Assembly: GCA_963837815.1 (NCBI GenBank)
Contig: CAWIOS010000012.1
Span: 868,001-932,000 of the forward strand
Origin: Fen-1273 sp963837815
GTDB lineage: Bacteria > Bacteroidota > Ignavibacteria > UBA10030 > UBA6906
Reading direction: 5' to 3'
Length of the DNA: 64,000 nt
In this document: piece after piece, positions 15,456 through 24,832 of the stretch
How positions within the stretch are numbered: the first letter of the stretch is position 1
Layout of the letters: every line of letters begins with the position of its first letter
Notes under the pieces: model-generated
What the model was told of the DNA's origin: nothing
What the model saw: only the letters and a program-made list of their open reading frames with translations
The model's database searches: none
Program-made: the position numbers and the translations under genes

Positions 15456-17942
15456 TTACCTGGACCGCGGTAAATCAATTGAAAGCGAATATGCGCTGTC
15501 GGTGACGCACGAAAGAGTGAGGGCCAGACGCGAGAGATCATGATCCAACCGGTATGCAGGAACGCCCGGACGACGGACTCGCGAAGACTCCGGGACGGCC
15601 TTTCCGTTCAGCCGGACAACAGACGGCACCCGCTCGACCCCGTGAATCTCGACATCGTACGTGCGGCTCCTGACCTTCCCCGGGAATCCACCACGGGAAG
15701 GCCCGATCACGAGCACCAGATGCTCCGTTCCGTTCGATACAGACATCGACTGCGTGAATTCCGTCCGTGCGAAAGCCCCGTTCTGATACGCCGTCGTGGT
15801 CCCATCGTCTTCATACAGGAGAGCGGAATCCGGATGCCCTCTCCCGGGGTACACGCCGAGCGTCAGCGTGTCAAGAGGCCTCTCATCCGAATACTCCATC
15901 GCCGGGGCCATCGGAATGATGCTCCCGGATCTCACAAAGAGCGGGATGCGTCCGAGAGGGGCTGCAACTTCAACGGAGTTTCCCCCGTGCACAACCTCGT
16001 CCGTCCAGAAATTCACCCAGTCCCCTTCCGGGAAAACCACACTCTTCGACCTCTCTCCGGCATTAACAACCGGTGAAACGAGAATATCATCCCCCCACAT
16101 ATACGTCGAGCTCTCGTCAGCAAACCTGCGGTCGCCCGGGTACATCATGATGAGGGGGCGCGCAAGGGGAAGACCCGACTCGTAGTTCCTGAATGCCATC
16201 GTATAGTTATAGGGGAGAAGCCTGTACCGGAGAGTGAGCATCTCGCGGCAGATACTCTCCGCTTCGGGTCCGAACCGCCAGGGCTCCGTCGGAGCACCGT
16301 GGACGGACTCGCCCGCCCCATGGGCCCGTGTGACCGGGGTGAAGACACCGAATTCCATCCACCGGACGTACAGCTCCGGGGTCGTGGGGTTTCTCGCATA
16401 CCCTCCGATGTCAGAGTTCTGATACGCGAGGCCGGACATCCCCATGTTCAGAAGCATCGGGAGCTGGACCTGGAGGCCGCCGAAGCTCCGGGAGACGTCC
16501 CCCGACCATGTAATCGCTCCGTATCTCTGTATTCCCGCAAATCCGGATCGGGTGAGATTGAAGACCCGTTGCCCCGGTCGGAACCGGCCCATCCCCTCAA
16601 AGACAGTCTTCGCCCAGAGGAGATCGTACACGTTGTGAATCCTTCCGGCCGGTCCCAGGAAATGCCTCATGTCCGCGGGGTGACGCTCGGGCTCTCCGAG
16701 GTCGGTCCAGAGACCGGCGACATACTTCCCGAGAAACGGGGGGTGCTTCTCCCACCACCACTCGCGCGCGGCGGGATTCGTCATGTCAAAGAGGGATGCG
16801 TTGCAGCCCCCGCACGACCACCACCTGTCGAGCATGTACGTGCGGCCGAGCGAGTCCATCGCGAGATAGCCGAGCCGCGAAGCCGAGTCGAAGTTGGCGG
16901 ACGTCTCGACGACGTACGGCTCCGTGATCAGGATCGTCTTTATGCCGGTTCCCAGAAAATCAGACATCATTCTCACGGGTTCATGCCAGGCAGCCGTGTC
17001 CCAACGGAGATCGCCCATGCGGGCGAACCACTGAAGGTCGAGGACGATCGCGTCGCAGGGAATTGACTTCCTTCGGAGCGTGTCCACGACCGCCCGGGCT
17101 TCCGATTCATTCCTGTACCGGTTCTTCGACTGGATATAGCCGAACGCCCAGCGGGGCGGAAGGGGCTGTCTCCCCGTGAGCCATGTGTACCGCTCGAGCT
17201 CCCCGGCGAGTGTCGGCGAGGCAATTACGTAGTATGAGAGGACGCCGCCCCCGGCCGTGTACGTCAATACGGTGCTATCCGTTGCGCCGACGTCGAACCT
17301 GCCCCTGTACGTGTTATCGAAGTAGATTGCATATCCCCGGGTCGATGCAATGAACGGAACATTGATGTTCATCGTGGGGAGCGGAGTCGAGTACCCGCCC
17401 GTCTGCATGTTGTAGCAGTCGAACACCTCCCGCCGCCTGTCAAGCCGTATCCCCCGCTCGCCCGTCCCGTAGAAGTGTTCATCCGGCCGGATCGCAAAGA
17501 TGGCGATCTTCTCATCGTCACGCACGGCCATTCCCCCGGCTGAGGGCTCCCGCGTAAGCTCGCGTCCCGAAGAGTCGAAGAACGCGAGCCGGAGGGGAAA
17601 TTTCCTGCAAACGACACGGAGAGAGACCGACGAGATCATGATCGCCGAATCGGTTTCGCCGACGCTGACCGGGAGAGACGGGGATGCCTCCCTGATGACC
17701 GCGAACGAGGAATCGGCGACGTTTCCAGGATAAGTGAGCATGTCGACCCTTAGGATGTCCGGCGCGTAAAACCTGACCGAAACGGACGAAAGGCCGGCGC
17801 TTATCGTGACGGCCGCCCCGGACCGGGAGAGCATGGTGAAATTCCCGGGGCGGACCTGCGTACGGGCCGGGGGGGGCTGGGGAAGCGAAAGCACAAAAGC
17901 GGCGACGAGTGCGATCGCCCCGCGGACCGACTCCGATCTCAT
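15456..17942 (-). CDS. Secreted glycoside hydrolase family 31 (alpha-glucosidase/alpha-xylosidase)
   Basis: The chosen ATG at 17942 gives 828 residues and a good signal peptide (RGAIALVAAFVLSL); a GTG at 17957 is an alternative. After the N-terminal beta-sandwich comes the (beta/alpha)8 domain with WAFGYIQSKNRYRNE, the nucleophile Asp in WTDLGEPE (about residue 414) and the acid/base Asp in WSGDVSRSFGGL (about 479). DIGGY follows about 30 residues later. C-terminal beta domains follow (VSPVVNAGERSKSVVFPEGDW, typical of GH31). It retains configuration and cleaves terminal alpha-glucosyl or alpha-xylosyl units in the periplasm or outside. Its neighbours are other glycosidases. Exact specificity cannot be read from sequence. 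Confidence 0.9.
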   Translation of the reverse strand: MRSESVRGAIALVAAFVLSLPQPPPARTQVRPGNFTMLSRSGAAVTISAGLSSVSVRFYAPDILRVDMLTYPGNVADSSFAVIREASPSLPVSVGETDSAIMISSVSLRVVCRKFPLRLAFFDSSGRELTREPSAGGMAVRDDEKIAIFAIRPDEHFYGTGERGIRLDRRREVFDCYNMQTGGYSTPLPTMNINVPFIASTRGYAIYFDNTYRGRFDVGATDSTVLTYTAGGGVLSYYVIASPTLAGELERYTWLTGRQPLPPRWAFGYIQSKNRYRNESEARAVVDTLRRKSIPCDAIVLDLQWFARMGDLRWDTAAWHEPVRMMSDFLGTGIKTILITEPYVVETSANFDSASRLGYLAMDSLGRTYMLDRWWSCGGCNASLFDMTNPAAREWWWEKHPPFLGKYVAGLWTDLGEPERHPADMRHFLGPAGRIHNVYDLLWAKTVFEGMGRFRPGQRVFNLTRSGFAGIQRYGAITWSGDVSRSFGGLQVQLPMLLNMGMSGLAYQNSDIGGYARNPTTPELYVRWMEFGVFTPVTRAHGAGESVHGAPTEPWRFGPEAESICREMLTLRYRLLPYNYTMAFRNYESGLPLARPLIMMYPGDRRFADESSTYMWGDDILVSPVVNAGERSKSVVFPEGDWVNFWTDEVVHGGNSVEVAAPLGRIPLFVRSGSIIPMAPAMEYSDERPLDTLTLGVYPGRGHPDSALLYEDDGTTTAYQNGAFARTEFTQSMSVSNGTEHLVLVIGPSRGGFPGKVRSRTYDVEIHGVERVPSVVRLNGKAVPESSRVRRPGVPAYRLDHDLSRLALTLSCVTDSAYSLSIDLPRSR

Positions 17943-17967
17943 GCTGTTCGCCGGCACCTGGAGTAGA

Positions 17968-19095
17968 TCAGAAATGATAATTCAACAGTGGGAGGATTCT
18001 CAACCCCGAAGGATTGTTCCCGGCGATATTCAGGATGCCGATCTGGAGACCGTGCAAATTGTCGGCATAATTGAATATGCCGATGGAGATGCCGTTTTGC
18101 GTTTCGTACACCCGGTTGTAAAGGCCTGTGATTATTCCGCTGGAGTTCCCGACCTGGGTCGTGATAACGTTTATGTCGAGGCCGGACACGTTCTCCCCCC
18201 TCGTGCGAAACCCCGCAATCGTTAGTCCGGAAATCTCCGTTCCCCCTTCGACGGCCCCCGCGGTGATCGTCAAACCGGAGATCCCGTTCTTTGAGACGAC
18301 GGCGGCGCCGGCAATCGTCACTCCCTGAATTCCCTGCACTCCCACGACGGCCAGTCCCGAGACCGTGATACATTGTATCTGTCCCGGGGACACCACCGCG
18401 AGACCGCCGAAGTTGACGCCGGCAATCCCCTTCGTACCGACGAGCGCCAACCCTCCGATGTTGATCCCGGTGAAGCTTCCTGCCGAAACGAGACCAAGGC
18501 CGCCGAGGCTGATGCCGGTGACGTCGCCGTTTGATACCGTGCCGAGTCCGCCGAGAGAGATCCCGGTCATCCCCTTCTGGCCGACGAGGCCCAGCGGTCC
18601 GATAGAAATGCCGGTCATCGCCCCGTTGCAGACGCACCCCAACCCGCCGAAATTCAGCCCCGTAAGATTCCCGCCCACAACGGTCCCCAGACCGGAGAAC
18701 GTGATGCCCGAAGCATCTCCCGACGTGACGACGGCAAGACCGCCGATGGAGACCCCGTTCAGGCTCCGTCCTCCGAAAACCCCACCCACGCCGAACGCCA
18801 CGCCGTTGATCTCATCCCCCCCCGCGGCACCGAGACCTATTGCGAGCCCGTTGATTTCACCGGTCATCTGGTCCCCCGGAACCCACAGCGTGAAATTGAA
18901 TCCGTTCACCTCCTCAAGGCAGTCGTCCCTCCAGTTGAACCGGAGGCCGTCATGTCTTGCGGAATTGCCGACGCTGATGCCGTACCCGCTCACAGGGATG
19001 TCGAGAGACCAGTGCGAGCAGGGGGAACCTGTCCCGGCTGCAAGGACCGACGGGAAGAGAAGAAGCGAAAGCGCATAATGCCTGAACTGCGACAT
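17968..19095 (-). CDS. Surface repeat protein, LA_2272 type
   Basis: The 375-residue protein has a signal peptide (SQFRHYALSLLLFPSVLAA) followed by about fifteen short repeats of 16-18 residues with the pattern G-[IVL]-[SNT]-[IF]-G-G-L-[AG]-x-V-x-x-G, for example MTGISLGGLGTVSNGDV. The regular spacing suggests a beta-solenoid or a large barrel of alternating strands. The end, IGIFNYADNLHGLQIGILN, then LRILPLLNYHF with terminal Phe, is characteristic of LA_2272/LA_2273 surface repeat proteins and hints at outer-membrane insertion. It lies 25 nt upstream of the GH31 gene on the same strand. Function unknown. Confidence 0.75.
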   Translation of the reverse strand: MSQFRHYALSLLLFPSVLAAGTGSPCSHWSLDIPVSGYGISVGNSARHDGLRFNWRDDCLEEVNGFNFTLWVPGDQMTGEINGLAIGLGAAGGDEINGVAFGVGGVFGGRSLNGVSIGGLAVVTSGDASGITFSGLGTVVGGNLTGLNFGGLGCVCNGAMTGISIGPLGLVGQKGMTGISLGGLGTVSNGDVTGISLGGLGLVSAGSFTGINIGGLALVGTKGIAGVNFGGLAVVSPGQIQCITVSGLAVVGVQGIQGVTIAGAAVVSKNGISGLTITAGAVEGGTEISGLTIAGFRTRGENVSGLDINVITTQVGNSSGIITGLYNRVYETQNGISIGIFNYADNLHGLQIGILNIAGNNPSGLRILPLLNYHF

Positions 19096-19227
19096 GAGGC
19101 GGACCCGGGGATTCGAATGTGGAGACGAAGGAGCCATGAACCGGCGGCGCAGATTCACGTTCTTAACCTACCGAACTCTGCGGACAGACACAAGAGAAGC
19201 CGGAGGAGTCTTCCCGTGCCATTTCTT

Positions 19228-20223
19228 CTATTTTCCCATGTCGGCATCGTACGCGAGACCCATCTCCTTCCTTGTCCTGTCGAGAAGACGGATGAGCCGG
19301 AGGCTGAAATCGAGCGGAAGCACGTCGCTTTCTTTCTTCCCTTCACGCAGGCATCGATTTACTTCTTCGGCTTCGTAGTTATAGCCGTTGCCGACGAAAT
19401 CAAACGAGAGCGTTTCCGTCCGGCTCTCCCCCCTTGTCAGCTCGATCGGGACGGGACAGAACCACATGCGGGGGAGCTTCAGCCTTCCTTCCGTCCCGCA
19501 AATGTGTGTCTCGACCGAGGAGTTGACGATGAAGCTCGAGTAGAGCGTCGCAATGCGGCCGTCGTCATAGCCGTAGATCAGCGCGAGGCTCTCGTCCACC
19601 CCCGTGCTTCCCATGCGGGGGACGCACGCTATCCGGTCGGGCTCCCCCCAGAGAAGGAGCGTCAGGAACACGGGATAGATCCCGATGTCGAGAAGCGAGC
19701 CGCCCCCCAGTTCTTTGTTGAACGCCCGGTGCTGCGGGTCGAACCGGTTGAACACGCCGAAGTCGGAATCGATGTGGCGGACTTCCCCCAGAGCCCCTGA
19801 GGCGACGAGCTCAAGGACGCGCCGGATCGAGGGGTGAAACCGGGTCCAGAACGCCTCCATGAGGAAGACGCCGTTTTCCCTGGCAGCCGCGATCATGCGG
19901 AGAACCTCGCGTTCGTTCATCGCAAACGGCTTTTCACAGATCACCGCCCTGCCCCTCTCGATGCACATCACCGAGTTCGCGCAGTGGTACGGGTGCGGCG
20001 TCGCCACGTAGACGACATCGATCCCGGGATCGGCGGCGAGCTCTTCATATGAACCGTACGCGGTCGCGACGTTGTACCTCCGGGAAAACTCCTCGGCCTT
20101 CCCTTTCGACCGCGATGCGACTGCGCAGAGCGCCGCACCCGGGACGACCGAAAGACCCTCGGCCATCTTCCCCGCGATCATGCCTGTACCGAGGATTCCC
20201 CATTTGATCTTCTTTTCCGTCAC
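19228..20223 (-). CDS. Gfo/Idh/MocA-family oxidoreductase
   Basis: The start is taken as GTG 20223 with AAGGA six nt upstream (331 residues). The N-terminal Rossmann fold reads KWGILGTGMIAGKMAEGL (dinucleotide-binding G-x-G-x-x-A/G) and the conserved EKP-type motif appears as VICEKPFAMNEREV (about residues 93-106, Lys for the nicotinamide site). The second, beta-sheet domain has the signature SLLDIGIYPVFLT with the catalytic-type Asp. The enzyme oxidises or reduces a sugar or cyclitol with NAD(P). It lies among glycosidases and probably processes a released sugar. It is related to dihydrodiol dehydrogenase-like members; the substrate is unknown. Confidence 0.85.
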   Translation of the reverse strand: MTEKKIKWGILGTGMIAGKMAEGLSVVPGAALCAVASRSKGKAEEFSRRYNVATAYGSYEELAADPGIDVVYVATPHPYHCANSVMCIERGRAVICEKPFAMNEREVLRMIAAARENGVFLMEAFWTRFHPSIRRVLELVASGALGEVRHIDSDFGVFNRFDPQHRAFNKELGGGSLLDIGIYPVFLTLLLWGEPDRIACVPRMGSTGVDESLALIYGYDDGRIATLYSSFIVNSSVETHICGTEGRLKLPRMWFCPVPIELTRGESRTETLSFDFVGNGYNYEAEEVNRCLREGKKESDVLPLDFSLRLIRLLDRTRKEMGLAYDADMGK

Positions 20224-20374
20224 TTTGATTCCTTTCTCGACAGGTGGACACACCGGGGCGCAACGGGAAGCACCGGGCGGGTTGCCGCTCTCTATCCCTC
20301 CTTTTCCGGTTCCCCGCGGACCACCACGGCCAGTGAGCGGCGCCAGTCATGCCCCCCCCGCGACAATGACGCCT

Positions 20375-22915
20375 CTAACGGGGGAGAACCTCAAAAAGCT
20401 GTTCCCCCGCGCTGTCCCCGCCGTTCGAAAACTGTATGACACCCCCCGGGTCCGCGGTGCGCGTACCAACCATCCGGCGGTTGCAGTAGATTTCGTATTC
20501 CCGGTTCGGGGGAAGATCCATCACTTCGTGCGACACGACGTTGACCGACGAGGGATTCTTTTCCGTCCACCGCCGGCTGTCCGACCACTCCCGAATCGTC
20601 ACCTGAATGCGATTTACGCCGGGGCCCGCAAACGCCATCGCCGGCACGGCGGAATTCCCGGTGTACCAGAGAAACCGCTGGCCTTCGGCCGCGAGCGCAA
20701 AATCCCCGGGCGAGCTCACTTTGAACCCGCCGACGGCGATGCCGTTCAGCGCCCCGTTCAGGTCGATGTCGTATTCGACCCCCCTGAGCCGGTAGCGTAT
20801 CCGGGTACCGTACAGATCTTTCACAAGATGGGGATTGAGGTAGAGCCTGTTGTACCGGGGCTGTATGCCGTAGATATCCCTGTACAGGCCGGTAATCGCC
20901 GATGCGTTCCCCGCGAGTATATCGTCCCCCGCTCCCTGCTGCGTGCCGCGGAGATAGCGCTGGAACGCGAGCCCGTCCTGCCGGTACCGTTCGATGACAT
21001 TCCTGACGTAGCGGAGCGCGACGTCCGGGTGGTCCGCAGCATATGCACGGACGCCGAGCTCTCCCCATGAAAGAAAGAGATCGCCGTTTTCGTATGCCGG
21101 AAACGGGTAGTTCAGATCATGCGCCGCTCCGGGTTCATACGGAAACATGCAGACCGGCCAGAAGAACAGCCTCTCCTTCTGCATGACGAGTTGAATTTCG
21201 TCGAGTATCACGGCTTTGCGCCACGGGTCGTCGCAGATGCCGTATGCGATGGCCATGAAATTCACCGGCGTCACGAGATTGTTGCCCCAGACGGTGCTGT
21301 CCTTCTCCCGCCAGTGGACATAACAACCGGTCGAGTCGTGCCAGAATCCCCCATCTGACGTGGACCTGTTGAAGTTCCTCTTCAGACCGGCGGCGAAGCC
21401 TCGGTACCCGTTTGCTCTCGCGGAATCGCCCATCACGGACTCGAGCTCCGACCACCGGTCGAGCGCATGGTAGAGTTCGGCGTTAACCAACGCGTTTTCC
21501 CCCGACGCCCAGATCACGTCGAGCCAGTCGCTCCCCTTCTTCTCCCTGCGGGTGTCCGTCATCATCTCCACCAGCGAGTCTCTGTCCGTGTCCCGGTTCA
21601 GCATGAAGTCCAGGGCCTTTTCACAGGACCGCTTGTGCGTTCGCAGCCACGCGAGGTCTCCCGACTGATCGAACTCGTCTGCAACATTGATCACAAAATC
21701 CGGATTCGAGTCGAGAAGGATCCCCCACCGTGCCTCGTAAAAGCCGAGCGAGTCGGCGGTTCCCGGCGTGGCATCCTCATCGGTGTATGCCCAGCGGGAT
21801 TTCACCCTGCCGTCGGTGAGTATCGCATGATCCCGGTAATAATCGAGGCACTTCGCGTACCCCCGGGTATAGTTCCCGTCGTCGATCGCCACGTTGAACT
21901 GGGCGATGTACTGCTCGTGAAGGCAGATCGGTCCGTAGGGGGTGTGCCAGCTGTTCCCTCCGTAATGGCGGGAGTCAATGACGCCGAGACGGGCGATCGT
22001 GTTCAGTATCGACGTCACCGCCTCCCCGTCGATCCCCCGGAACGTCCCCCGCCCGAGCTCATCATCGGCGGGATGATACGCAATCCGGATCACCTGTCTG
22101 TACCTGCCGGCCGGATATCCCGTCGTCTGCCAGACGTCGGTCGACCCCCGGATGAAGCGCCGCCTGTGCGTCGTCGAATCGTACCTGTACGTAAGTTCCG
22201 ACGGGGAAAGGGAGAATGCGCACGTGAAGGCGGTGTCAGCCCGGGAGAGCGTCAACGCAGAGGACCCGCCTTCAGCCCGGGAGCCGATCTCCAGGCAGGA
22301 TTCATCGCCGGTCTTCCAGAATTCGAGCAGGTCGGTGTGAACCCCGTAGGCAAGCGCGGTGTCATTAAAGAGCCTGAACCAGGCGACACCGCCGTTCCCC
22401 AGGAGCGCGGCGTCAAACGTGCGTATGCTGCCGAACCCGAATGCAGGAAACGCGTCGCCGTCGACGTTCATGGTCTTCGGAAGCACCCTGTCGATCGTCC
22501 AGAGGAGGGATTCGCCCTCAAACGCGAACGTCCACGATTCGTCGACGGCGGTATCCCCGCACGAATAGCGGATATTCGAGATCCTCACGGAGTCCTCCCC
22601 TGCGACAACGCGGGGATCGCCGCGGAGGCTTCGCGTTGTATACCAGATCGGCCCGATCCGGATTCCGGAGTACCCGCCCTGTCCCGTCCCGATGACCGAT
22701 TTCGAACCGATCCAGATGCTGTCGAGGCGGCAACCCCCGTTCAGATTTACAGTGAGGCCCAGCCTCCCGTTTCCCACGCGGATGATCTTCCGCGCGGCGT
22801 CGGCATGTATGGAGAGAGCGCCGGTTTCCTCCGCATCGCGATTTCCTCCGGAGGCGACATGGGAGACGCAGAGAATTGCCGCAGGAATAATCCAGTGTCG
22901 TATTCTATAATGCAT
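20375..22915 (-). CDS. Secreted six-hairpin glycosidase, family not assigned
   Basis: The 846-residue protein starts with a signal peptide (HWIIPAAILCVSHVASG). An N-terminal beta-sandwich of about 290 residues precedes an (alpha/alpha)6 barrel (about residues 300-720) with acidic segments SRWAYTDEDATPG, INVADEFDQSGD and SDWLDVIWASGENALVNAELY, where catalytic carboxylates are likely. A C-terminal sheet domain has the YLNPHL motif seen in inverting six-hairpin enzymes such as GH94/GH65 phosphorylases and GH78-like hydrolases. I do not recognise a specific CAZy family. The position between an oxidoreductase and a GH27 enzyme supports a role in plant- or algal-glycan breakdown. Confidence 0.7.
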   Translation of the reverse strand: MHYRIRHWIIPAAILCVSHVASGGNRDAEETGALSIHADAARKIIRVGNGRLGLTVNLNGGCRLDSIWIGSKSVIGTGQGGYSGIRIGPIWYTTRSLRGDPRVVAGEDSVRISNIRYSCGDTAVDESWTFAFEGESLLWTIDRVLPKTMNVDGDAFPAFGFGSIRTFDAALLGNGGVAWFRLFNDTALAYGVHTDLLEFWKTGDESCLEIGSRAEGGSSALTLSRADTAFTCAFSLSPSELTYRYDSTTHRRRFIRGSTDVWQTTGYPAGRYRQVIRIAYHPADDELGRGTFRGIDGEAVTSILNTIARLGVIDSRHYGGNSWHTPYGPICLHEQYIAQFNVAIDDGNYTRGYAKCLDYYRDHAILTDGRVKSRWAYTDEDATPGTADSLGFYEARWGILLDSNPDFVINVADEFDQSGDLAWLRTHKRSCEKALDFMLNRDTDRDSLVEMMTDTRREKKGSDWLDVIWASGENALVNAELYHALDRWSELESVMGDSARANGYRGFAAGLKRNFNRSTSDGGFWHDSTGCYVHWREKDSTVWGNNLVTPVNFMAIAYGICDDPWRKAVILDEIQLVMQKERLFFWPVCMFPYEPGAAHDLNYPFPAYENGDLFLSWGELGVRAYAADHPDVALRYVRNVIERYRQDGLAFQRYLRGTQQGAGDDILAGNASAITGLYRDIYGIQPRYNRLYLNPHLVKDLYGTRIRYRLRGVEYDIDLNGALNGIAVGGFKVSSPGDFALAAEGQRFLWYTGNSAVPAMAFAGPGVNRIQVTIREWSDSRRWTEKNPSSVNVVSHEVMDLPPNREYEIYCNRRMVGTRTADPGGVIQFSNGGDSAGEQLFEVLPR

Positions 22916-23001
22916 TCATTTATCCCGGGTTCGTGTCATGCAACAAATGAAAAGGAACATCGGTTCATACAGGCGGCGCGGGGAACGGGAGAACGTCCCG
23001 G

Positions 23002-24579
23002 TCAGTGCGCATCCGGACGAAGCAGAACGAGAACCACGCCCAGCGGGCGAACCGTTGCCGAGAATGCGCCGACTGACGCAGGGAGATCCTTCCCGCGCCA
23101 GAGATCGCGGACCGTTTGTCTCCCGCTCAGTCCCAGGAGGGCCCACGGGGCCGTCACTTCAGCCGCGGCTTTCCCGCGATTGAAGAGGCCGAGCGCCTTC
23201 GACCCGTCCTCCAGATCCTTCACCATCAGAAACGTCGTGTCGCTCGTCACCGCGACGGCAGCGCACTGGCCGAGAGGATCCTGGTCCACGTCGATCACCT
23301 CGGGATTGCACAGGACGTTCAGCGTGAATCGATCCAGCCGGCCCATCTCTCCGCTGTAAAACAGAGGGGACGCCATCAGGCACCAGAGGGACATGTAGGC
23401 GTACTGTTCATCCGGAGAGAACCTGCACGGTGCGGGGATCCCGCCCCCCGCAGCGCGTGCATCGCCGATGAAACCGATCTGTATGTAGTCCGGGTCGTTC
23501 CATGACCCGGGATGCGACCACGCCCTGTGCTCCGCATTTTTCAGGGCGACATCGAAGACGCGGTCCAGCTCGACCCCCAGGTCACCCGCCGTGCGCCACA
23601 ATTGTCCCCCCGTCGACTCACCCCACTCCCAGACGTTTCCCATCCCGTACTGGCAGAGATTGAGAACGATGTCACGGCTCTCATGCCTGAGTATGTCTCC
23701 CATGATCCGGTACGGCTTCATGAGCGTGCTCCTGTCGGTGCCGCCGCCTGCGACGTCTCCGTATGAACACCAGTCGTACTTCAGAAAATCGAATCCCCAC
23801 GCCGCGAACCGTCGCGCGTCGTCGGATTCGTGTCCGTAGCTTCCGGAAAATCCTGCGCATGTCCGAGGCCCGGGGGAGGTGTAGATCCCCGCCTTCAACC
23901 CCAGGGCGTGTATGTGCGCCGTGAGCGCATTCATGTCCGGGAAGTACCGGTTGGGGAGTATGTTCCCGGAAGCGTCGCGGAGCGGCCCGACACGGAGAGG
24001 ATCGGCATTCGATGAGCTGTTCATCCAGCAGTCATCGATGTTCACGTACTGATATCCGGCGTCCGCCATCCCGGACGCCACCATGACGTCGGCCGCCTCG
24101 CGCACGAGGGAATCGGTGACGCGGCCGTAATGGGCGTACCAGTGGTTCCACCCCATCGGGGGGGTAAGCGCCAGCGTCTCTCCGCTTATGATCCGGAACG
24201 TGCGTTCCGCATTGCCGCGCGCATTTGCCGCCCGGAGAGTCACCGCGTACGCCCCTTTCGGGGGTGCACTCCCGCTGATGATGCCTGAGGATTGATCGAT
24301 GCGGAGCGCCGGGGGGAGATTCTCCGCCCGGAAGAGGATCGGACGCACGCCCGTACACGGGATCCTGTAAAGGAACGGATTCCCCGGGCGGCAGCCGTAG
24401 ACGCCGGGCCCGTTTATCCGCGGAGCCGGGCCCGGTGGGGGGGTCAGTAGGACCCCGCCGTCCGGGGAATCACCCGGGCTGATGCCGGGCAAGCCCTCGG
24501 CTGACGAAAGGGAGGATGAGGCCAGGAATAATGCGAAAACGACAGGAGAGACGGTGAGAGACCGGAGAAAGATATTCAT
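23002..24579 (-). CDS. Secreted alpha-galactosidase, GH27, with N-terminal Ig-like domain
   Basis: ATG at 24579 gives 525 residues with a signal peptide (SLTVSPVVFALFLASSSLSS). Residues about 60-130 form a putative-Ig (He_PIG) domain, FRAENLPPALRIDQSSGIISG, common on bacterial GH27 enzymes. The barrel then begins LTPPMGWNHWYAHYGR, with VNIDDCWM. The nucleophile Asp is in FLKYDWCSYG (about residue 268) and the acid/base Asp in PGSWNDPDY (about 358). SLWCLMASPLFYSGE and a C-terminal beta domain complete the family pattern. It retains configuration and releases terminal alpha-galactose (or beta-L-arabinopyranose, which some relatives prefer). It is divergent to the TetR operon. Confidence 0.9.
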   Translation of the reverse strand: MNIFLRSLTVSPVVFALFLASSSLSSAEGLPGISPGDSPDGGVLLTPPPGPAPRINGPGVYGCRPGNPFLYRIPCTGVRPILFRAENLPPALRIDQSSGIISGSAPPKGAYAVTLRAANARGNAERTFRIISGETLALTPPMGWNHWYAHYGRVTDSLVREAADVMVASGMADAGYQYVNIDDCWMNSSSNADPLRVGPLRDASGNILPNRYFPDMNALTAHIHALGLKAGIYTSPGPRTCAGFSGSYGHESDDARRFAAWGFDFLKYDWCSYGDVAGGGTDRSTLMKPYRIMGDILRHESRDIVLNLCQYGMGNVWEWGESTGGQLWRTAGDLGVELDRVFDVALKNAEHRAWSHPGSWNDPDYIQIGFIGDARAAGGGIPAPCRFSPDEQYAYMSLWCLMASPLFYSGEMGRLDRFTLNVLCNPEVIDVDQDPLGQCAAVAVTSDTTFLMVKDLEDGSKALGLFNRGKAAAEVTAPWALLGLSGRQTVRDLWRGKDLPASVGAFSATVRPLGVVLVLLRPDAH

Positions 24580-24726
24580 ATTCTGATTCAGGAAAGGGAC
24601 GCGAGTAACAGGCAAAGACCGAAAGAGTTTAACGATTACCGGATCAAAGCGCCAGAACCGGACGTCAGATCCCGCCGTTGAGCGGAGACGAAATGTGCTT
24701 GTATTCTGACGCAACATTTCATACAT

Positions 24727-24798
24727 TGGAAACGTAAAATACGATATAAGTTTCCATCCCCATAATTGGCTAAACTGCGATATTTTGACCCAATATCG
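24727..24798 (+). promoter_or_regulatory. Two inverted repeats upstream of the TetR gene (probable operator region)
   Basis: TGGAAAC (24727-24733) and GTTTCCA (24750-24756) form a 7-bp inverted repeat with a 16-nt spacer, and CGATATT (24778-24784) with AATATCG (24792-24798) form a second one with a 7-nt spacer. Both lie in the 253-nt divergent gap between the GH27 and TetR genes. TetR-type repressors normally bind such palindromes beside their own gene; the 21-bp second repeat is the better candidate. Confidence 0.5.
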
Positions 24799-24832
24799 GG
24801 CGTACACGGCACATCATACAGGAGGCCGAGCC

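Noticed and set aside
18000..19000. CRISPR-like regular repeats
   Set aside because: The periodicity comes from the amino-acid repeats of the surface protein; the DNA units are not identical and there are no spacers.
15456..24579. SusC/SusD-type polysaccharide utilisation locus
   Set aside because: No TonB-dependent receptor or SusD-like lipoprotein is present and there is no C-terminal sorting domain on the glycosidases; it is only a loose glycosidase cluster.
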